64,000 bases of DNA from Paraglaciecola sp. L3A3 (GTDB lineage: Bacteria; Pseudomonadota; Gammaproteobacteria; Enterobacterales; Alteromonadaceae). Made by a program: the position numbers and the translations under genes. The notes beneath the pieces were generated by a model. It did not search any database, was not told the origin of the DNA, and saw only the letters and a list, made by a program, of their open reading frames with translations. The stretch is taken from positions 4,757,501 through 4,821,500 of the forward strand of contig NZ_CP047023.1 of assembly GCF_009796765.1 (NCBI RefSeq), in the 5' to 3' direction. This document shows positions 19,969 through 29,625 of the stretch, piece by piece. Each line of letters begins with the position of its first letter. Position 1 is the stretch's first letter.

Positions 19969-20943
19969 TTAAGGCGCTTCAAGTCTCAGACTGCCAAAAT
20001 CAGCATCAAAGTCAAAACACCACACGCTTAAGCTATCAAAATCAGCGACCGTTTTGCCAGCCGGTAAATTGATAATTAAGGTTTCATTTCTTAGAGTGCG
20101 CCCTTCAAATCGTGGTCCAAAACCAAAAGCATCAGCTCCAGTAAACACACCCGCTACACCTGCATATATTTGTACTGCCGGAGCCCCGCCATCTACATAA
20201 TTGAACATAGTGATTTCTAGGGTGCAGTTATCAAGCACTGTCACTTTACCCGCCACTTCATAGGCTAAAGTGCTAAAAGTACCAGTGTACCCCGCTTTTA
20301 AATTGTTCTCACTGCAGCTACTAGACATGGCCTCCATATTACCCAAAGTTATGTTCAGGTGATTAATCGCGTCAGTACTATTAATCAAGGTAGTGATCAC
20401 AGCACCTGAATTAGCGATAACGTCTTGCACCTGCTCAGCAAAGTTAGCCGCAGAAAAATCCACAGTCACACCTGTCGCTTGATTATGGGCATTATCTGTA
20501 ATAGTAATGCCGTTGCCAGGCATACCATCTTGATCTAAGGTTTGTAAAAGCCTTGCCATATTTATCACCCGTACATCACTAGTCTCTGTGGTGCCGAAGA
20601 TATCAAGGGGCGACAATGTTTCTTTGGCAGGTACTGCCGGAAATGTAATGCCACCAATAGAAAATGTCACATCTTCTCCTGCTACATAAGAGAAATAGCC
20701 ACGCGCATCTGTGGTGCCCATTTGGGTCGCAGTTTCAAACTTAAGACCTGCAACAGCAGAATCAACAAAAGTACCGGTTAACACTTCAGGGGTTGGAGTT
20801 GGAGTCGGTGTAGGATTTGGGGTTGGCGTTTGTGTCTCCGGTGATGTCACAGTAGTGAGGGCTTCTGTACCTCCGCCGCCACATCCTGTCAGAGTGACAA
20901 ACAAAGCCATAGTTATAACTTTAATTATTAAATTCGCACGCAT
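19969..20943 (-). CDS. Hypothetical lipoprotein with TP-repeat linker
   Basis: About 324 residues from the ATG at 20943 (MRANLIIKV), which begins a lipoprotein signal ending LTGC followed by a Gly run. A Pro/Thr linker (TPTPNPTPTPTPTP) then leads to a domain starting GTFVDSAVAGLKFE and continuing with DARGYFSYVAGEDVTFSIGG, a pattern seen in many Shewanella/Alteromonas surface lipoproteins. No enzymatic motif is visible. A further upstream start at 20964 is possible but gives a worse signal. Probably surface-exposed; function unknown. Confidence 0.72.
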   Translation of the reverse strand: MRANLIIKVITMALFVTLTGCGGGGTEALTTVTSPETQTPTPNPTPTPTPTPEVLTGTFVDSAVAGLKFETATQMGTTDARGYFSYVAGEDVTFSIGGITFPAVPAKETLSPLDIFGTTETSDVRVINMARLLQTLDQDGMPGNGITITDNAHNQATGVTVDFSAANFAEQVQDVIANSGAVITTLINSTDAINHLNITLGNMEAMSSSCSENNLKAGYTGTFSTLAYEVAGKVTVLDNCTLEITMFNYVDGGAPAVQIYAGVAGVFTGADAFGFGPRFEGRTLRNETLIINLPAGKTVADFDSLSVWCFDFDADFGSLRLEAP

Positions 20944-21034
20944 ACAAATATTCCTAATAAACAACCTATTCAGAATGAGTATGCGTGCATAATGTGATTA
21001 AATCCTCACAGAAGTATCACATTTTCAATTAACT

Positions 21035-21808
21035 TTATTTTGACGCCTTGAAGTAGCGGGTTAAACCAAAAGTAGCAATTAGCAACATCCAACCAAATGA
21101 TCCGCCACCAGAACCAGAGTCGGTCGAACCGCCACCCGTAGTAGGAGCATTGATTAATGTGTTTTCTGTAGGAGTAAGATCTGGATTGGTGACTACAGCT
21201 GGGTCAATTACGACTATATCCGAAATAACTACCAAGTGTTCATCGGTGATATCTACATCGTCCTCAATAGCTTTGAGAAGAGGATATTCACCTTCACGAG
21301 GTAAAGCAGCAATAGCATCAACAATATCCATGCCATCACCTATTACTTGGCCAAAAACGGAAAAACCACCATTTTGAACGTCTAAATTAGCACTGTTATT
21401 GGCTAAATTAAAAAACCAGCCAGAAGTAGCACTATTTGGTAGATTTTCTAATTTAGCCATTGCAACAGTACCACGTAAATTAGAAAACTTAGGTTCATTT
21501 TCAGCAGGAGTGCCGGTGGGAATACTATCTAATCGATTGTCGGCATTTATAGGTCCTGTGTAAGTAGAGCTTCCTGTTTGAACAATAAAACCAGGAATCG
21601 AACGATGTACCACAGTATTCTCATAAGCCCCAGAGCTCACATAAAGTAGAAAGTTTTCCACTGTCTTAGGCGTAGTTTCATCAAATAAGTTTATTTGTAT
21701 ATTACCCAATGAGGTACGCACTTCCACCACAGTCGCTTGGGAGAAAAAGGCACTGGCCATCAATATTAACGCACTGGTAATTTTAGTTGTTTTATTAAGT
21801 TTAAGCAT
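21035..21808 (-). CDS. Exported cyclophilin-type peptidyl-prolyl isomerase with GlyGly-CTERM tail
   Basis: 257 residues: signal peptide (about 1-25, ending SQA), cyclophilin domain (about 26-195) with the catalytic VHRSIPGFIVQTG and SGWFFNLANN segments, then a Ser/Gly linker and a C-terminal tail of GGGSFGW, a hydrophobic helix and basic residues (RYFK). That tail fits the GlyGly-CTERM sorting signal that rhombosortase cleaves on type II secreted surface proteins. Cyclophilins are usually cytosolic or periplasmic without such a tail, so surface display is inferred. Confidence 0.85.
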   Translation of the reverse strand: MLKLNKTTKITSALILMASAFFSQATVVEVRTSLGNIQINLFDETTPKTVENFLLYVSSGAYENTVVHRSIPGFIVQTGSSTYTGPINADNRLDSIPTGTPAENEPKFSNLRGTVAMAKLENLPNSATSGWFFNLANNSANLDVQNGGFSVFGQVIGDGMDIVDAIAALPREGEYPLLKAIEDDVDITDEHLVVISDIVVIDPAVVTNPDLTPTENTLINAPTTGGGSTDSGSGGGSFGWMLLIATFGLTRYFKASK

Positions 21809-21931
21809 AAATTTTATCTATCTAGGTTGGGGTCTGCACAAGCAGAGCAAAAGAAAATGGGTAATGGTATTAACGGACAGCAGTTTATAATGTTTAGTTC
21901 CTCAGCACTGCATCAATTTGTAACCAATACG

Positions 21932-22984
21932 TTAAAAAACCATAGGATACTGTTTAAATACCGTCGTAATATCAGCTAATGCTTGCTCACTTAAATTAAG
22001 TTCAAAAGCATCTATATTCTCTTTTAGTTGCTCCATATTGGTGGCACCAATAATAGTTGAAGTCACTCCATCTACTTGGTTACACCAAGCTAAGGCCAAT
22101 TGAGAAGGAGAGATACCCCACGCCATGGCTATCTCTGCATACTTTGCCGTTGCAGCATGTGCGGCTGGCGTATCTCTAAACAAACCGTTTCTTTGTACTA
22201 ATGTCCAGCGACTACCTGCGGGCCTTTTCCCCCCTGCATACTTTCCACTGAGTAAGCCTGTCGCCAATGGTGACCAAGGCAGATAAGCCACATTCTCGTG
22301 CACACAATTTTCAATCAAATAAGGCCAGTCTTTTGCGTGCAATAAACTAAACTCATTTTGAATGGATGTCATTTTAGGTAAGGCGTACTTTTCACTGAGC
22401 TTTAAGTAAGTATTTATGCCCCAAGGGGTGTCATCAGACAAACCACAATAGCGAATTTTTCCCGCTTTCACGCACGTATCTAATGCCTGCAAAATTTCTA
22501 ACATGCTTTGTTCTTCTGCTTGACCATCGGCTGCAGTGAAAGCAATCTGATTTGGCCAATGTTTAGCAAAATGTGGCGAGGTGCGATTCGGCCAATGTAA
22601 TTGATATAAGTCGAGATAATCGGTTTGTAGACGCTTCAATGAATCATCCACAGCTTGAATAATAGATTCGCCCGTAATGGGACTACCACCACGAATATAA
22701 GGCAAACCACCACCAGCAATTTTGCTGGCTAAGATAATGTCTTTTCTTTGTTGCTGGTGACGACTTAACCAATCACCAATAATAGTTTCAGTGGCACCAT
22801 AGGTTTCTGCAGAGGGCGGCACCGCATACATTTCTGCGGTATCAATAAAGTTAACTCCTTGCGCAAGTCCATAATCTATTTGTTGATCGGCATCTTGTTG
22901 ATTATTTTGTAAGCCCCAAGTCATACTGCCTAAACAGACTCTAGACACAGACTCACCACTACTACCTAACACACTATATTGCAT
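21932..22984 (-). CDS. tas: Aldo/keto reductase (Tas-like)
   Basis: 350-residue NADPH-dependent oxidoreductase with a TIM-barrel fold. The N-terminus (YSVLGSSGESVSRVCLGSMTWG) and the DTAEMYAVPPSAETYG segment match E. coli Tas, with the catalytic Asp and Tyr in that segment, Lys in ILASKI and His in YQLHWPNR. A final cofactor loop TSTIIGATNMEQL is present. Monocistronic, on the opposite strand to the carbonic anhydrase gene. Its physiological substrate is not predictable. Confidence 0.85.
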   Translation of the reverse strand: MQYSVLGSSGESVSRVCLGSMTWGLQNNQQDADQQIDYGLAQGVNFIDTAEMYAVPPSAETYGATETIIGDWLSRHQQQRKDIILASKIAGGGLPYIRGGSPITGESIIQAVDDSLKRLQTDYLDLYQLHWPNRTSPHFAKHWPNQIAFTAADGQAEEQSMLEILQALDTCVKAGKIRYCGLSDDTPWGINTYLKLSEKYALPKMTSIQNEFSLLHAKDWPYLIENCVHENVAYLPWSPLATGLLSGKYAGGKRPAGSRWTLVQRNGLFRDTPAAHAATAKYAEIAMAWGISPSQLALAWCNQVDGVTSTIIGATNMEQLKENIDAFELNLSEQALADITTVFKQYPMVF

Positions 22985-23286
22985 AGTTTAATTCCAATAT
23001 TTTATGAGTTTTATTCAGATATGTCACTAGACCTTGATCATACTGTTAAATTTACATTTTCTTTTCAGCTAGTGTGCTAAATATAGATATAATTATAAAG
23101 CCCTTAAAAGCTAAAATATTATCAATGCAGTAATTCTCGATCCTAAGCAAACAACATTGTACCATCCACCTAACCGTCAAATAACCTTACTAAACTATCT
23201 TTAAGCCAATAAGTCTTAGTCAAAGTGTGCCTAGCAGGCTTAAAAATATTAGTTTAGTTTCTCGTTTTGTATTTTAGGAGTATGTA

Positions 23287-23910
23287 ATGGATCATGTGAT
23301 CTCAGGTGTGGCAAAATTTCAACGTGATGTTTTTCCAAAAAACAAAGAAATATTTCAAAAACTAGCTACCCGTCAAAATCCAGAAGTATTATTTATCACT
23401 TGCGCAGATTCACGGATTGATCCCAATTTAGTTACTCAAACAGGACCCGGAGACTTATTTATCTGTCGTAACGCGGGTAACGTTGTGCCACCTCACAGCA
23501 ATCAAACTGGTGGTATGACAGCATCCATCGAATTCGCGGTTGCCGCTTTGGGTATTTCAGATATTGTTATTTGTGGGCATACAGATTGTGGTGCGATGAA
23601 AGGCGCACTTGATCCAGAAGCCCTAAATGAACTACCTCACGTAAAAGAATGGCTAGGTCATTGTCGAGGAGCCACTGAGGTGGTTAGACATAAACATGGT
23701 TCTGTCGGTAGTGAACATTTAGAAGAAGTCACCAAAGAGAATGTATTACTACAAATTCAACACCTTAAAACCCACCCTAGTATTACCGGACGTTTAGCTA
23801 ATAAAGAGGTAAAAATTCATGGCTGGGTGTACAACATAGAAACTGGTGAAGTTATTTGTTATGACCCTATCAGTGAAAGTTTTAAACCCATGCAAGAATG
23901 TTATGCCTGA
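23287..23910 (+). CDS. can: Beta-class carbonic anhydrase
   Basis: 207-residue zinc enzyme for CO2/bicarbonate interconversion. Zinc ligands and dyad are clear: C39 and D41 in CADSRID, R43, H98 and C101 in GHTDCGAMKG. Length is close to E. coli Can (220). It has an AGGAG ribosome site six bases upstream of its ATG. Cytosolic. The 300 bases upstream (22985-23286) hold no gene and only A+T-rich sequence that should include its promoter. Confidence 0.94.
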   Translation: MDHVISGVAKFQRDVFPKNKEIFQKLATRQNPEVLFITCADSRIDPNLVTQTGPGDLFICRNAGNVVPPHSNQTGGMTASIEFAVAALGISDIVICGHTDCGAMKGALDPEALNELPHVKEWLGHCRGATEVVRHKHGSVGSEHLEEVTKENVLLQIQHLKTHPSITGRLANKEVKIHGWVYNIETGEVICYDPISESFKPMQECYA

Positions 23911-23955
23911 GATTTAAAGACCCACTATAGTTTAGGTCTGTAAATATAAGTTAAG

Positions 23956-23978
23956 CCTCACAAAGTGGGGCGTTTAAC
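23956..23978 (+). terminator. Possible weak terminator after carbonic anhydrase
   Basis: GCCTCAC pairs with GTGGGGC (one G-T pair) around an AAA loop, followed by a short T stretch. It is weaker than the other terminators of this window. Confidence 0.4.
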
Positions 23979-24122
23979 TGTTGGTTTTATTGTCATTCAT
24001 ACACTACTCATCTCAGCAAAAATCATAGTAATTAGTGACAAGATGAACAATTAACTAGGGTTTGCACTAGTATTCATGACGATCTTTATTAAAATAGCGA
24101 AAAGTTCCTTTAGGTTTCTGCT

Positions 24123-25121
24123 TTGCAAACACTTGTTCCCTTTCATACCTTCAGCTTAAATTCTTCTGCCAACGCCCTCATTGAAGTCGTTTCTAGCAGT
24201 GAATTAGTATCAACTCTCGCTAATTTAAAATCATCTCCTTACATAATATTGGGCGAAGGAAGTAATACGGTATTTTTGGAGGATTATCAAGGAACCGTTC
24301 TGAAAATATCGAGCAAAGGTATAACATTCGAACAAAGCGAAAATGATTTTTATGTGACCGCTCAGGCAGGTGAAAACTGGCATCAACTGGTACTCTGGTG
24401 TTTACAAAAGCAAATATACGGATTAGAAAACTTGGCGCTAATTCCTGGTACGGTAGGTGCCGCTCCGATCCAAAATATTGGGGCTTATGGAGTGGAGTTA
24501 GAACGTTTTATTCATCAGGTTGAATATTTTGATTTGCCTACTGGCCAACTTAAAAATTTATCGCGACAAGCCTGTCAATTTGCCTACCGTGAGAGTATTT
24601 TTAAAAACCAATTACTACACTCAGCAGTGATCACCCAAGTCACTCTGAAACTAGCTAAAGATTGGCAGAGTGTTGCCCACTATGGTGAACTCAAAACATT
24701 AGTGCAACCAACGGCTAAGGATATATTCGATAAAGTAGTTGAAGTACGAAAAAACAAACTTCCCGATCCTCAAAAACTTGGTAATGCAGGTAGTTTTTTC
24801 AAAAATCCAATTATTTCCACAGGCTTGTTTGCAAAGTTACAACAAAATTGGCCTGCCATACCTAGTTATCCTGTTGATACAAGTCAGGTGAAAGTGCCTG
24901 CGGCTTGGTTAATTGATAGTTTAGGTTTTAAAGGTAAAAAAGTGGGTGGTATTACTTGTCATCATAGCCAGCCTTTAGTATTAACCAATGATGGCTCCGG
25001 TACTGGGCAAGAATTATTGTTACTGGCCAGAGAGATCCGTACTAAGGTGCAACAGGTGTTTTCTATTACTTTAGAAAATGAAGTGAGATTAATAGATAAA
25101 AATGGCGCGATTCTTTTATGA
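24123..25121 (+). CDS. murB: UDP-N-acetylenolpyruvoylglucosamine reductase
   Basis: 332-residue FAD enzyme of peptidoglycan precursor synthesis. ILGEGSNTVF (FAD binding), AGENWH, ENLALIPGTVGAAPIQNIGAYG and GNAGSFFKNP with the catalytic Ser are in the expected order, as in type I MurB (E. coli 342). The start is a TTG at 24123, the first start after an in-frame stop at 24111, with a TAGG site upstream. The 3' end overlaps birA by four bases (ATGA). Confidence 0.94.
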   Translation: MQTLVPFHTFSLNSSANALIEVVSSSELVSTLANLKSSPYIILGEGSNTVFLEDYQGTVLKISSKGITFEQSENDFYVTAQAGENWHQLVLWCLQKQIYGLENLALIPGTVGAAPIQNIGAYGVELERFIHQVEYFDLPTGQLKNLSRQACQFAYRESIFKNQLLHSAVITQVTLKLAKDWQSVAHYGELKTLVQPTAKDIFDKVVEVRKNKLPDPQKLGNAGSFFKNPIISTGLFAKLQQNWPAIPSYPVDTSQVKVPAAWLIDSLGFKGKKVGGITCHHSQPLVLTNDGSGTGQELLLLAREIRTKVQQVFSITLENEVRLIDKNGAILL

Positions 25122-26107
25122 AAGAGCACTCTATGAAAAATAATCTAGGACAAATTCGCACCTCTTTATTGGCGACACTAGCTGATGGAAAATTTCACTC
25201 AGGGGAAGCTTTAGGTGAATATTTAGGTATCAGCCGCGCTGCTATTTCTAATCATGTTAAAACATTATCTGAGCTAGGCCTAGATATCTATAGTGTCACA
25301 GGTAAAGGTTATCGTTTAGCTCAGCCATTAACCATGTTAAATACACAAGAGATAAGCCAATACCTGCAAAATACCGATATGAGAAATGTTGAAGTACTTA
25401 ACGTTATCGATTCAACTAACCAATATATTAAAGATAAAACCATAGTCTTAAATAACGGCTATGTTTGTCTGGCTGAAGCGCAAACAGCAGGCCGAGGTCG
25501 TCACGGTAGGCAGTGGGTTTCTCCTTATGGAGCTAGTCTGTATCTGTCAATGCATTGGCATTTTTCTGGTGGTTATGCTGTTTTAGCCGGTTTAAGTTTA
25601 GCTATTGGGGTAGCAGTAGCCAATACCCTGAAACTATGTGGAATAAATGACACCAAATTAAAATGGCCTAATGATATTTATGCCCAAGGCAAGAAATTAG
25701 CTGGTGTATTAATCGAAGTGGAAGGACAAATTGGTTCTGGCTGTGATTGTGTGATCGGTATAGGGCTTAATGCTGCTTTACCAGACAATGTAAAAGAGAT
25801 TGATCAACCCTGGATTGATTTGGCCCAGATTAGTAGTCATCCCATCAACCGTAATCAACTCGCTGCTATTTTGATTAATGAATTACACGCATCATTATTA
25901 GTTTTTGAACAAGAAGGATTAAAACCTTTTGTGCAGACTTGGAAAGAACTCGATGTCTTCGCCAATCAAGCGATAAAGTTAATTATTGGCAAGAAGATAA
26001 TTGAAGGCATAGGCCGAGGTATTGATGACACTGGAGCTTTAATATTAGAAACCTCTTCTGGCTTACAAACTTTTCATGGTGGAGAAATCAGTGTCCGTGC
26101 TAAATAA
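25118..26107 (+). CDS. birA: Biotin operon repressor / biotin-protein ligase
   Basis: 329-residue bifunctional BirA. An N-terminal winged helix (about 10-65, SRAAISNHVKTL) binds bio operators. The central ligase domain has the biotinyl-AMP loop GRGRHGRQW and KWPNDIY with the catalytic Lys, and there is a C-terminal SH3-like domain. The start may be the overlapping ATG (25118) or the ATG at 25133. It couples to murB upstream and overlaps coaX downstream. Confidence 0.94.
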   Translation: MKEHSMKNNLGQIRTSLLATLADGKFHSGEALGEYLGISRAAISNHVKTLSELGLDIYSVTGKGYRLAQPLTMLNTQEISQYLQNTDMRNVEVLNVIDSTNQYIKDKTIVLNNGYVCLAEAQTAGRGRHGRQWVSPYGASLYLSMHWHFSGGYAVLAGLSLAIGVAVANTLKLCGINDTKLKWPNDIYAQGKKLAGVLIEVEGQIGSGCDCVIGIGLNAALPDNVKEIDQPWIDLAQISSHPINRNQLAAILINELHASLLVFEQEGLKPFVQTWKELDVFANQAIKLIIGKKIIEGIGRGIDDTGALILETSSGLQTFHGGEISVRAK

Positions 26108-26825
26108 CACCTTATTACTCGATGTGGGTAATACTTGTATTAAATATGCTTTAAGTACAAACGCTGTCATTAATACATCTGGCTCCATCGCTCAAGTTCA
26201 AGACTTACTACCTTTAATCACTCAAGTACATACTTGTTATATATCCGCTGTTGGACAAAAAAACAAAGTCGAGACAATTCAGAGTTTATTAGAAAACAGA
26301 CAGATAGACGTCTACCAAATAAAAACTAGAGCTAAATTTGATGGTCTGACATGCGCTTACAAAAATCCAAATCGCCTAGGTGTAGACAGATGGCTAGCCA
26401 TGTTAGCTTGTCGAAAAAAATTCAATGGAAACTTTGCTGTATTGGATTTTGGCACTGCCATGACCTGTGATGTGGTAAATATTAATGGTCAACATCTTGG
26501 TGGCTGGATCGCTCCTGGCTTCAATACAATGCAAGTTGCTTTATTACAACAGACTCAAAACTTAACTGTTGAACAAAGTTTATCCACTGAATTGTCTTTA
26601 GGTCAAGATACCGAAATATGTATCAATATGGGGCTTTTAGCCTCGATGCAGGGCTTTTTACTTTCAATCGAAAAATACATGCAGACAGAGTTTGTAGACT
26701 ACAGAATATTTATTGGTGGCGGTAACCGCCACCTACTTAGTCAATATATGCATGGAAAAAATGAGTTGTTTGACAACCTAGTACTAGTAGGGATGTTGGC
26801 TTACAGCGAAATAAAAGAGACTTAA
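26091..26825 (+). CDS. coaX: Type III pantothenate kinase
   Basis: About 244 residues, first step of coenzyme A synthesis. The acetate/sugar kinase fold motifs are present: LLLDVGNT near the start, PNRLGVDRWLAM, the catalytic-region DFGTAMTCD and GGWIAPGF. The GTG at 26091 is preferred because GGAG lies 7-10 bases upstream; an ATG at 26076 is also possible. The gene overlaps the end of birA, and birA-coaX pairs are common upstream of the tRNA-tufB locus in gammaproteobacteria. Confidence 0.9.
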   Translation: MSVLNNTLLLDVGNTCIKYALSTNAVINTSGSIAQVQDLLPLITQVHTCYISAVGQKNKVETIQSLLENRQIDVYQIKTRAKFDGLTCAYKNPNRLGVDRWLAMLACRKKFNGNFAVLDFGTAMTCDVVNINGQHLGGWIAPGFNTMQVALLQQTQNLTVEQSLSTELSLGQDTEICINMGLLASMQGFLLSIEKYMQTEFVDYRIFIGGGNRHLLSQYMHGKNELFDNLVLVGMLAYSEIKET

Positions 26826-27235
26826 CTTTTACTCAGATACTTTTTTAATGTTTCACTTATGCGAGCAGAGTTAAAAGGTTTAACAATAAAACCATTCGCT
26901 TTGTTTTCAATCGCTTTCATAACATTCTTGGATGAACTCTCGCTGGAGCACATGACAACAGTTAACTCTTTATAAATTTTTCTAATTTCTTGCAAAATTT
27001 CTAAACCGCAAGAGCCTGCTAAGCCGCTAGGCTCAGCTAGATTAATATCGAGATAGATAAGATTAATATTTCTATGTTGGATAATTTCTAATACTAATTT
27101 ACCATCACCTGTTTGAAAAAACTTGGGTGCTAACGGCAGTTTATTGTCATCTATACAAGATATGATTGCACTACGTAATAACTCTCGGCTGTAATCAACA
27201 TCATCAACCAGTAATATATTTATGCCTTCAGCCAC
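26822..27235 (-). CDS. Stand-alone response regulator receiver protein
   Basis: About 137 residues from a GTG at 27235 inside the end of the kinase gene (upstream TTG and GTG starts exist). A single REC domain: acidic pair in LLVDDVDYS, phosphoacceptor Asp in IYLDINL, Thr/Ser in MCSSES and Lys in IVKPF. There is no output domain, so it should work as a phosphate shuttle or protein-binding switch, most likely receiving phosphate from the HPt domain of the adjoining kinase. Its stop overlaps the convergent coaX stop. Confidence 0.85.
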   Translation of the reverse strand: MAEGINILLVDDVDYSRELLRSAIISCIDDNKLPLAPKFFQTGDGKLVLEIIQHRNINLIYLDINLAEPSGLAGSCGLEILQEIRKIYKELTVVMCSSESSSKNVMKAIENKANGFIVKPFNSARISETLKKYLSKS

Positions 27236-28880
27236 GCTTTTTCTCACTAAATAGTATTTTCTCAATTTGGATCATAACGTTTTTCATTTGTTTAGAAGCT
27301 TCACTTATTTTATCAGTTCTGATTAACACTAATACTTGATTAGCCACTTCTGTTAACCTGTTATAGCCAAAGCTACCGGCGCTGCCTTTTATAATATGTA
27401 AAATGTTACCGATTTTTGCATATTCATTTTGTTCATAAAAATCATTTAGTTGCTCATATTGTCCTGCTAAAGCAAGTAAAAATTTAGGCTTGATAATATC
27501 ATTAATTGTATTACTTGAATCTACAGTTAACATATCTTCTGGCATTTCTTTTTTTGCCACGGATTTTAAATACTTGCTAAGCACCTCATATAATTTGGCT
27601 ACTTCTAAGGGTTTAGCCAATGTGCCGGTAAATCCTAAACGTTTATATTCTTCGATGTCATCATGCATCATATTAGCGGTAAGAGAATAAACAGGTTTGC
27701 TATAACCTAATTGTAATAGACCTTTAAGTGCTTCTTTACCGTCTAATACTGGCATTTGAATATCCATTAGTACTAAACAGAACTCTTCTGCCATCGCTTT
27801 TTCAATAGCTTGCATACCATTTTCAGCAATAGTCACAGTCGCACCCGCAAGTTCTAGGTGATGAGTGATTAATTGTTGATTAATAAAAATGTCTTCTACT
27901 AATAAAACATTACCTTGTAATTGTGGGACAAAAAGTGGTTCAGAGGTAGACATCTGTGAATGTGATGCAGGCAACACTGTTGTTTTTCCGGCAATTCCTT
28001 CACTTTTTATACTTGCTGTGAATTGACTGCCTTTATTCACTTCAGATTCAACGCTTAACTGTCCTCCCATTAAACCCACTATCGATTTAGCAATACTTAG
28101 GCCTAACCCAGTGCCGCCATATTTTCGAGTAATACTGGCATCAGCTTGTTTAAAGCTGTCAAAAATATGTTGCTGTTGTTCAAGTGATATCCCTTCACCT
28201 GTATCGGTAACGATAAATACTAAAGTATTATCCTTCCAGTTAGTAGAAGCCTTAAAGCTAACTTTACCTTTAGCTGTAAATTTAATGGCATTAGACAATA
28301 AGTTATGTAGCACCTGCTTAAGCCTAGTTGGATCTGTCACTATCCATTCAGGTATGCCTTCATCTATATCAAAGGAGAGAGTGAGTGATTTAGATTGTGC
28401 GGTCACACTATGAATGTCTTTTAATTCTGTAATTAAATTAACTAGATTAAATCTCTTTTTTTCTAGTCTAAGGTTTTGTGTTTCGATTTTAGAAAGATCT
28501 AATATCTCCCCAAGTAAATCGGTAAGGTGACAACCATTATTAATAATAGTGTCTAAATACTTATCCATTAATACTTGTTCTGGGTTTTCACGACGAAGTA
28601 TTTCGGCATAACCAATAATAGCGGTGAGTGGTGTTCTTATTTCGTGGCTCATATTTGCCAAAAATTGAGACTTAGCTTGATTCGCTTGATTAGCTAACTC
28701 AGAAGCCTTTACTGCTTCTTTAGTTTTAAGTTCGACTAAGTTTTCAAAATTATTCTTTAATGATTCTAATTCTATATTCTTTAAATTTAGCTCTAGAGAT
28801 TTTTCTGCAAGTATTTTTTCAGCACTTTCTCTTGCTGTTTTTTCAATTAAGTATGTTTTTTCATCGATATTTTGCCCCAT
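27228..28880 (-). CDS. Soluble hybrid histidine kinase (HisKA-HATPase-REC-HPt)
   Basis: 550 residues from the ATG at 28880, which has a GGAGG site five bases upstream. An N-terminal coiled coil (about 10-65) replaces a sensor domain and no membrane segment is seen. Then come HisKA with H79 (SHEIRTPL), HATPase_c with N box NLLSNAIK, G1 DTGEG and G2 GGTGLGL, a receiver with D373 (LMDIQMP), and an HPt domain with H495 (HIIKGSAGS). The layout predicts a full internal phosphorelay ending on the adjoining receiver protein. The input is unknown; partner proteins probably bind the coiled coil. Confidence 0.9.
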   Translation of the reverse strand: MGQNIDEKTYLIEKTARESAEKILAEKSLELNLKNIELESLKNNFENLVELKTKEAVKASELANQANQAKSQFLANMSHEIRTPLTAIIGYAEILRRENPEQVLMDKYLDTIINNGCHLTDLLGEILDLSKIETQNLRLEKKRFNLVNLITELKDIHSVTAQSKSLTLSFDIDEGIPEWIVTDPTRLKQVLHNLLSNAIKFTAKGKVSFKASTNWKDNTLVFIVTDTGEGISLEQQQHIFDSFKQADASITRKYGGTGLGLSIAKSIVGLMGGQLSVESEVNKGSQFTASIKSEGIAGKTTVLPASHSQMSTSEPLFVPQLQGNVLLVEDIFINQQLITHHLELAGATVTIAENGMQAIEKAMAEEFCLVLMDIQMPVLDGKEALKGLLQLGYSKPVYSLTANMMHDDIEEYKRLGFTGTLAKPLEVAKLYEVLSKYLKSVAKKEMPEDMLTVDSSNTINDIIKPKFLLALAGQYEQLNDFYEQNEYAKIGNILHIIKGSAGSFGYNRLTEVANQVLVLIRTDKISEASKQMKNVMIQIEKILFSEKKRG

Positions 28881-29149
28881 CAAATCCTCCCATATGAAAA
28901 TTTTGAATGGTAAGTAACATTATCATTCACATTGTTTTGTTCAAAAAAGATACTACTTAAAAAATAATTTCACTTTTTTGCAAAAAATATCAGAAATTAA
29001 ATTTATTAACGCATTTATAAATATACTCGACAACCATCATTTATAAGCTAAGGATCATAACAATATAGAAAAATTTGTTATAAAACCAACCAGTTTGCTG
29101 CAATTTTAGCCAGTCAGTATAAAAAATTGAATTTTTTTTAAATTCCTAC

Positions 29150-29178
29150 TTGCGCCACCCCAATTCTTACTCTAATAT
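29150..29178 (+). promoter_or_regulatory. Promoter of the tRNA-tuf operon
   Basis: TTGCGC (29150-29155) and TAATAT (29173-29178) with an optimal 17-base spacer precede tRNA-Thr by about 20 bases. The CCGCACCC after the -10 box is a G+C-rich discriminator typical of stable RNA promoters. The rest of 28884-29198 is A+T-rich with no gene visible. Confidence 0.78.
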
Positions 29179-29198
29179 CCGCACCCACTTGATGACGT

Positions 29199-29274
<76 letters not shown>

Positions 29275-29282
29275 TCAATCTT

Positions 29283-29367
29283 GGAGGGGTTCCCGAGTGG
29301 CTAAAGGGATCAGACTGTAAATCTGACGGCTCCGCCTTCGCTGGTTCGAATCCAGCCCCCTCCACCA
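29283..29367 (+). tRNA. tRNA-Tyr(GTA)
   Basis: 85-base class II tRNA with a long variable arm, acceptor GGAGGGG/CCCCTCC, anticodon GTA and encoded CCA. Second in the Thr-Tyr-Gly-Thr-tuf array. Confidence 0.97.
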
Positions 29368-29399
29368 CTTTTTGCTTGATATGGTATGAGAGCAATAGT

Positions 29400-29473
29400 G
29401 CGGACGTCGTATAGTGGTAATACCTTAGCCTTCCAAGCTAATGCTGCGAGTTCGATTCTCGCCGTCCGCTCCA
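29400..29473 (+). tRNA. tRNA-Gly(TCC)
   Basis: 74 bases with acceptor GCGGACG/CGTCCGC, anticodon loop CTTCCAA (TCC) and encoded CCA. Confidence 0.97.
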
Positions 29474-29485
29474 TTTTTGTGAAAT

Positions 29486-29561
29486 GCTGATATGGCTCAG
29501 TTGGTAGAGCGCACCCTTGGTAAGGGTGAGGTCGGCAGTTCGAATCTGCCTATCAGCACCA
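29486..29561 (+). tRNA. tRNA-Thr(GGT)
   Basis: 76 bases with acceptor GCTGATA/TATCAGC, anticodon loop TTGGTAA (GGT) and encoded CCA. It is 64 bases upstream of tuf, as in the E. coli tufB operon. Confidence 0.97.
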
Positions 29562-29625
29562 CACATTTCTCTCCCCATCTCAATATAAAAACTTTTTTTT
29601 AATGTACTTTGCTGGGGAATAGACA

